Assembly (NCBI GenBank): GCA_937922155.1
Contig: CAKZVL010000005.1
Location: 1-43,735 of the forward strand
Length of the DNA: 43,735 nt
Direction: 5' to 3'
Source of the DNA: an uncultured Paracoccaceae bacterium
Lineage (GTDB): Bacteria > Pseudomonadota > Alphaproteobacteria > Rhodobacterales > Rhodobacteraceae
The first letter of the stretch is position 1, and each line of letters starts with the position of its first letter. The position numbers were made by a program, and so were the translations under genes. The notes under the pieces were generated by a model. That model made no database searches. It worked only from the letters and a program-made list of their open reading frames with translations, and was not told where the DNA came from. Shown one piece after another: positions 42,395-43,735 of this stretch.

Positions 42395-42922
42395 ATGACC
42401 ATTTGGTTGAGCGTTTTTTTGGCTGTGGCTTTAGTGGCTTCCAACGTAAATGCACAAGAGGTGTCCCAATCAACGAACGCGCCGTCAGCTGCGCCCGTTC
42501 TTGGCCCTGAAACCAACTTACCCTTGCCTCGCTACGTCTCCCTCAAAGCAAGCGAAAGCAACGTGCGCCGAGGTCCATCGTTAAGCCACCGTATTGATTG
42601 GGTCTTTCAGCGCAAATCAATGCCCTTGCGCGTCGTTGCAGAATACGGCCATTGGCGTCGCGTTGTCGACCGTGAGGGCCAAGGAGGCTGGGTTCACTAC
42701 ACCATGTTGTCGGGGGCGCGCACCGTCCTTATCGAAGAGGACGTGATGATCAGACGCCGCCCGGACCAAAGCGGTCTAGAGGTCGCCGAACTTCAAGCGG
42801 GTGTTGTTGCGCGCCTTGGTGAGTGCGGCCCGGATTGGTGCCTTTTGACTGCAGCAGGCCATCGAGGATGGTCACAAAAAGCGCATTTATGGGGTGTCGC
42901 CCCACAGGAATTGCGCGAGTGA
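42395..42922 (+). CDS. Exported SH3-domain protein
   Basis: A 175-residue secreted protein: signal peptide MTIWLSVFLAVALVASNVNA, a short linker, then two bacterial SH3-like repeats. The first is YVSLKASESNVRRGPSLSHR (about 48-67) with WVFQRKSMPLRVV and GHWRRVVDREGQGGWVH; the second is ARTVLIEEDVMIRRRPDQSG with GVVARLGECGPDWCLLTAAG and GWSQKAHLWG. Such proteins bind peptidoglycan or partners in the periplasm. An AGG site precedes the ATG. The cation transporter gene starts 37 bases later. Confidence 0.9.
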   Translation: MTIWLSVFLAVALVASNVNAQEVSQSTNAPSAAPVLGPETNLPLPRYVSLKASESNVRRGPSLSHRIDWVFQRKSMPLRVVAEYGHWRRVVDREGQGGWVHYTMLSGARTVLIEEDVMIRRRPDQSGLEVAELQAGVVARLGECGPDWCLLTAAGHRGWSQKAHLWGVAPQELRE

Positions 42923-42959
42923 TCCTTCAACTGGCCTTTGAATTGGGCTAAACACCCAC

Positions 42960-43735
42960 ATGGCCGATCAAGACACCAAATTGAACCTCTCTGCCGGGGC
43001 TTTCTCCGTTACGGTTGCCCTTGTCCTTGTGATCGCAAAACTATGGGCATTGGGACAAACTGGATCGCTTGCCATCGCGGCGACGTTGATGGATTCCGCA
43101 TTGGATCTGATGGTCTCTTTGGGCGGACTTCTGGCCATTGCATATGCCGCGCGCCCCGCCGATGATGATCACAACTTTGGCCACAGCTCTGCCGAAGATT
43201 TGGCCGCCCTTGGTCAATCCATATTCATCCTTATTTCCGCAGGCGTGATCACTATTGCAGCTGTGATGCGTCTGCTGGATGACACCGTAACCCTGCCCGA
43301 ACGCGAAGAACGTGGGATGGCGGTCGTTTTCTTTTCAATCGTAATCACACTCGCGCTGGTTTGGTGGCAACGAAAGGTTGCGGCCCAAACAGGGAACAAA
43401 GTCGTCAAGGCCGACTCCCTTCACTACATGGGCGACTTGATCCCGAATATCGGCGCACTTCTGGCGCTTTGGGTCTCTGCACAGTTTGGCATGGGACAAG
43501 TGGATTCTGTCGTCGCCTTGGGTGCGGCCGTGTTTTTGGCCATTGGCGCGTTGCGGATCGGCAAAGGCGCGTGGGACGCGCTGATGGACCGCCAAGCGGA
43601 CGCAGACATGATCGCCGGGATTGAGGCAATTGCAGCATCGCATCCCGGGGTGCGCGGTTTCCATGATCTGAAAACCCGCATTTCCGGGAGCCAAGTCTTT
43701 GTAAACCTGCATATTGAACTGGACGGCGATCAAAG
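42960..43735 (+). CDS. Cation diffusion facilitator (FieF-like), cut at window edge
   Basis: The first 258 residues of a cation-proton antiporter that expels divalent metals (iron, zinc). The metal site is visible as Asp residues in LMDSALDLMVS (transmembrane helix 2) and His/Asp in SLHYMGDLIPN (helix 5), an HxxxD spacing like FieF. HNFGHSSAEDLAALGQSIFI near 80-99 is the conserved loop between helices 2 and 3. The C-terminal cytoplasmic domain begins near residue 205 (ADADMIAGIEAIAASHPGVR). The gene runs off the right edge at LDGDQ. Confidence 0.92.
   Translation, partial: MADQDTKLNLSAGAFSVTVALVLVIAKLWALGQTGSLAIAATLMDSALDLMVSLGGLLAIAYAARPADDDHNFGHSSAEDLAALGQSIFILISAGVITIAAVMRLLDDTVTLPEREERGMAVVFFSIVITLALVWWQRKVAAQTGNKVVKADSLHYMGDLIPNIGALLALWVSAQFGMGQVDSVVALGAAVFLAIGALRIGKGAWDALMDRQADADMIAGIEAIAASHPGVRGFHDLKTRISGSQVFVNLHIELDGDQ

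Overview
The window is a gene-dense stretch of an alphaproteobacterial chromosome, most likely from the Rhodobacterales (marine Roseobacter-type lineage). The evidence is gene content and order: a pckA / chvI-chvG-hprK-rapZ-EIIA-HPr block, an rpoZ-rsh-pdxJ-acpS-lepB-rnc-era-recO block, families common in that group (DUF6473, DUF1491, DUF2783, DUF3859, a VPLPA-CTERM-like tail), a stand-alone methylsuccinyl-CoA dehydrogenase, and three copies of an extragenic repeat (core ATCATCTTGCCAAAAATACT) that I associate with that order. No tRNA, rRNA, CRISPR array, insertion sequence or phage gene is visible. The window cuts a gene at each end.

Layout. 1-4825: a cut small gene (-), a twin-helix membrane protein with a cobalamin adenosyltransferase, etfB-etfA, a DUF6473 gene (-) and 3-hydroxybutyryl-CoA dehydrogenase. 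4891-10257 (-): a regulatory operon read chvI, chvG, truncated hprK, rapZ, PTS EIIA, HPr and a lysophospholipid acyltransferase. It diverges from pckA, with two LacI-type half-palindromic sites in the gap. 10558-15971 (+): pckA, a DUF3859 protein, methylsuccinyl-CoA dehydrogenase, an SDR reductase and a META-domain lipoprotein. 15968-25081 (-): a housekeeping block from rpoZ and rsh through DUF2062, pdxJ, a LysE-type exporter, a Dabb protein, acpS, lepB, rnc, era and DUF1491 to recO, with many 4-base stop/start overlaps. A 293-bp gap before recO holds two inverted repeat copies around hairpin-rich DNA. 25305-26666 (-): a lipoprotein with eleven 7-residue TPDTG repeats and a VPLPA-CTERM-like surface protein.

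26890-33492: a MarR regulator diverges from an operon for homogentisate breakdown (hmgA, maiA, fahA), continued by an MBL-fold protein with an altered metal motif, a flavin monooxygenase and a DUF2783 protein. 33536-37727 (-): a complete sugar ABC transporter, divergent from a response regulator/sensor kinase pair (37950-40135), an arrangement like gtsABCD with GltR/GtrS of Pseudomonas. The gap between them carries four helically phased GTTRC repeats and a perfect 15-bp palindrome. 40136-40608 has no gene but has a CtrA-type site and three tandem 11-bp repeats. The window ends with a 48-residue lipoprotein, a VOC protein, a 2-hydroxyacid dehydrogenase (-), an SH3 protein and a cut cation-efflux transporter.

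How the parts connect: ETF is the usual electron acceptor of acyl-CoA dehydrogenases such as Mcd; 3-hydroxybutyryl-CoA dehydrogenase, Mcd and PckA all serve growth on acetyl-CoA- or C4-yielding substrates; homogentisate breakdown gives fumarate and acetoacetate, which enter the same network. The HPr/HprK/EIIA set (no enzyme I is seen here) is probably a regulatory phosphorelay tied to ChvGI rather than a sugar importer.
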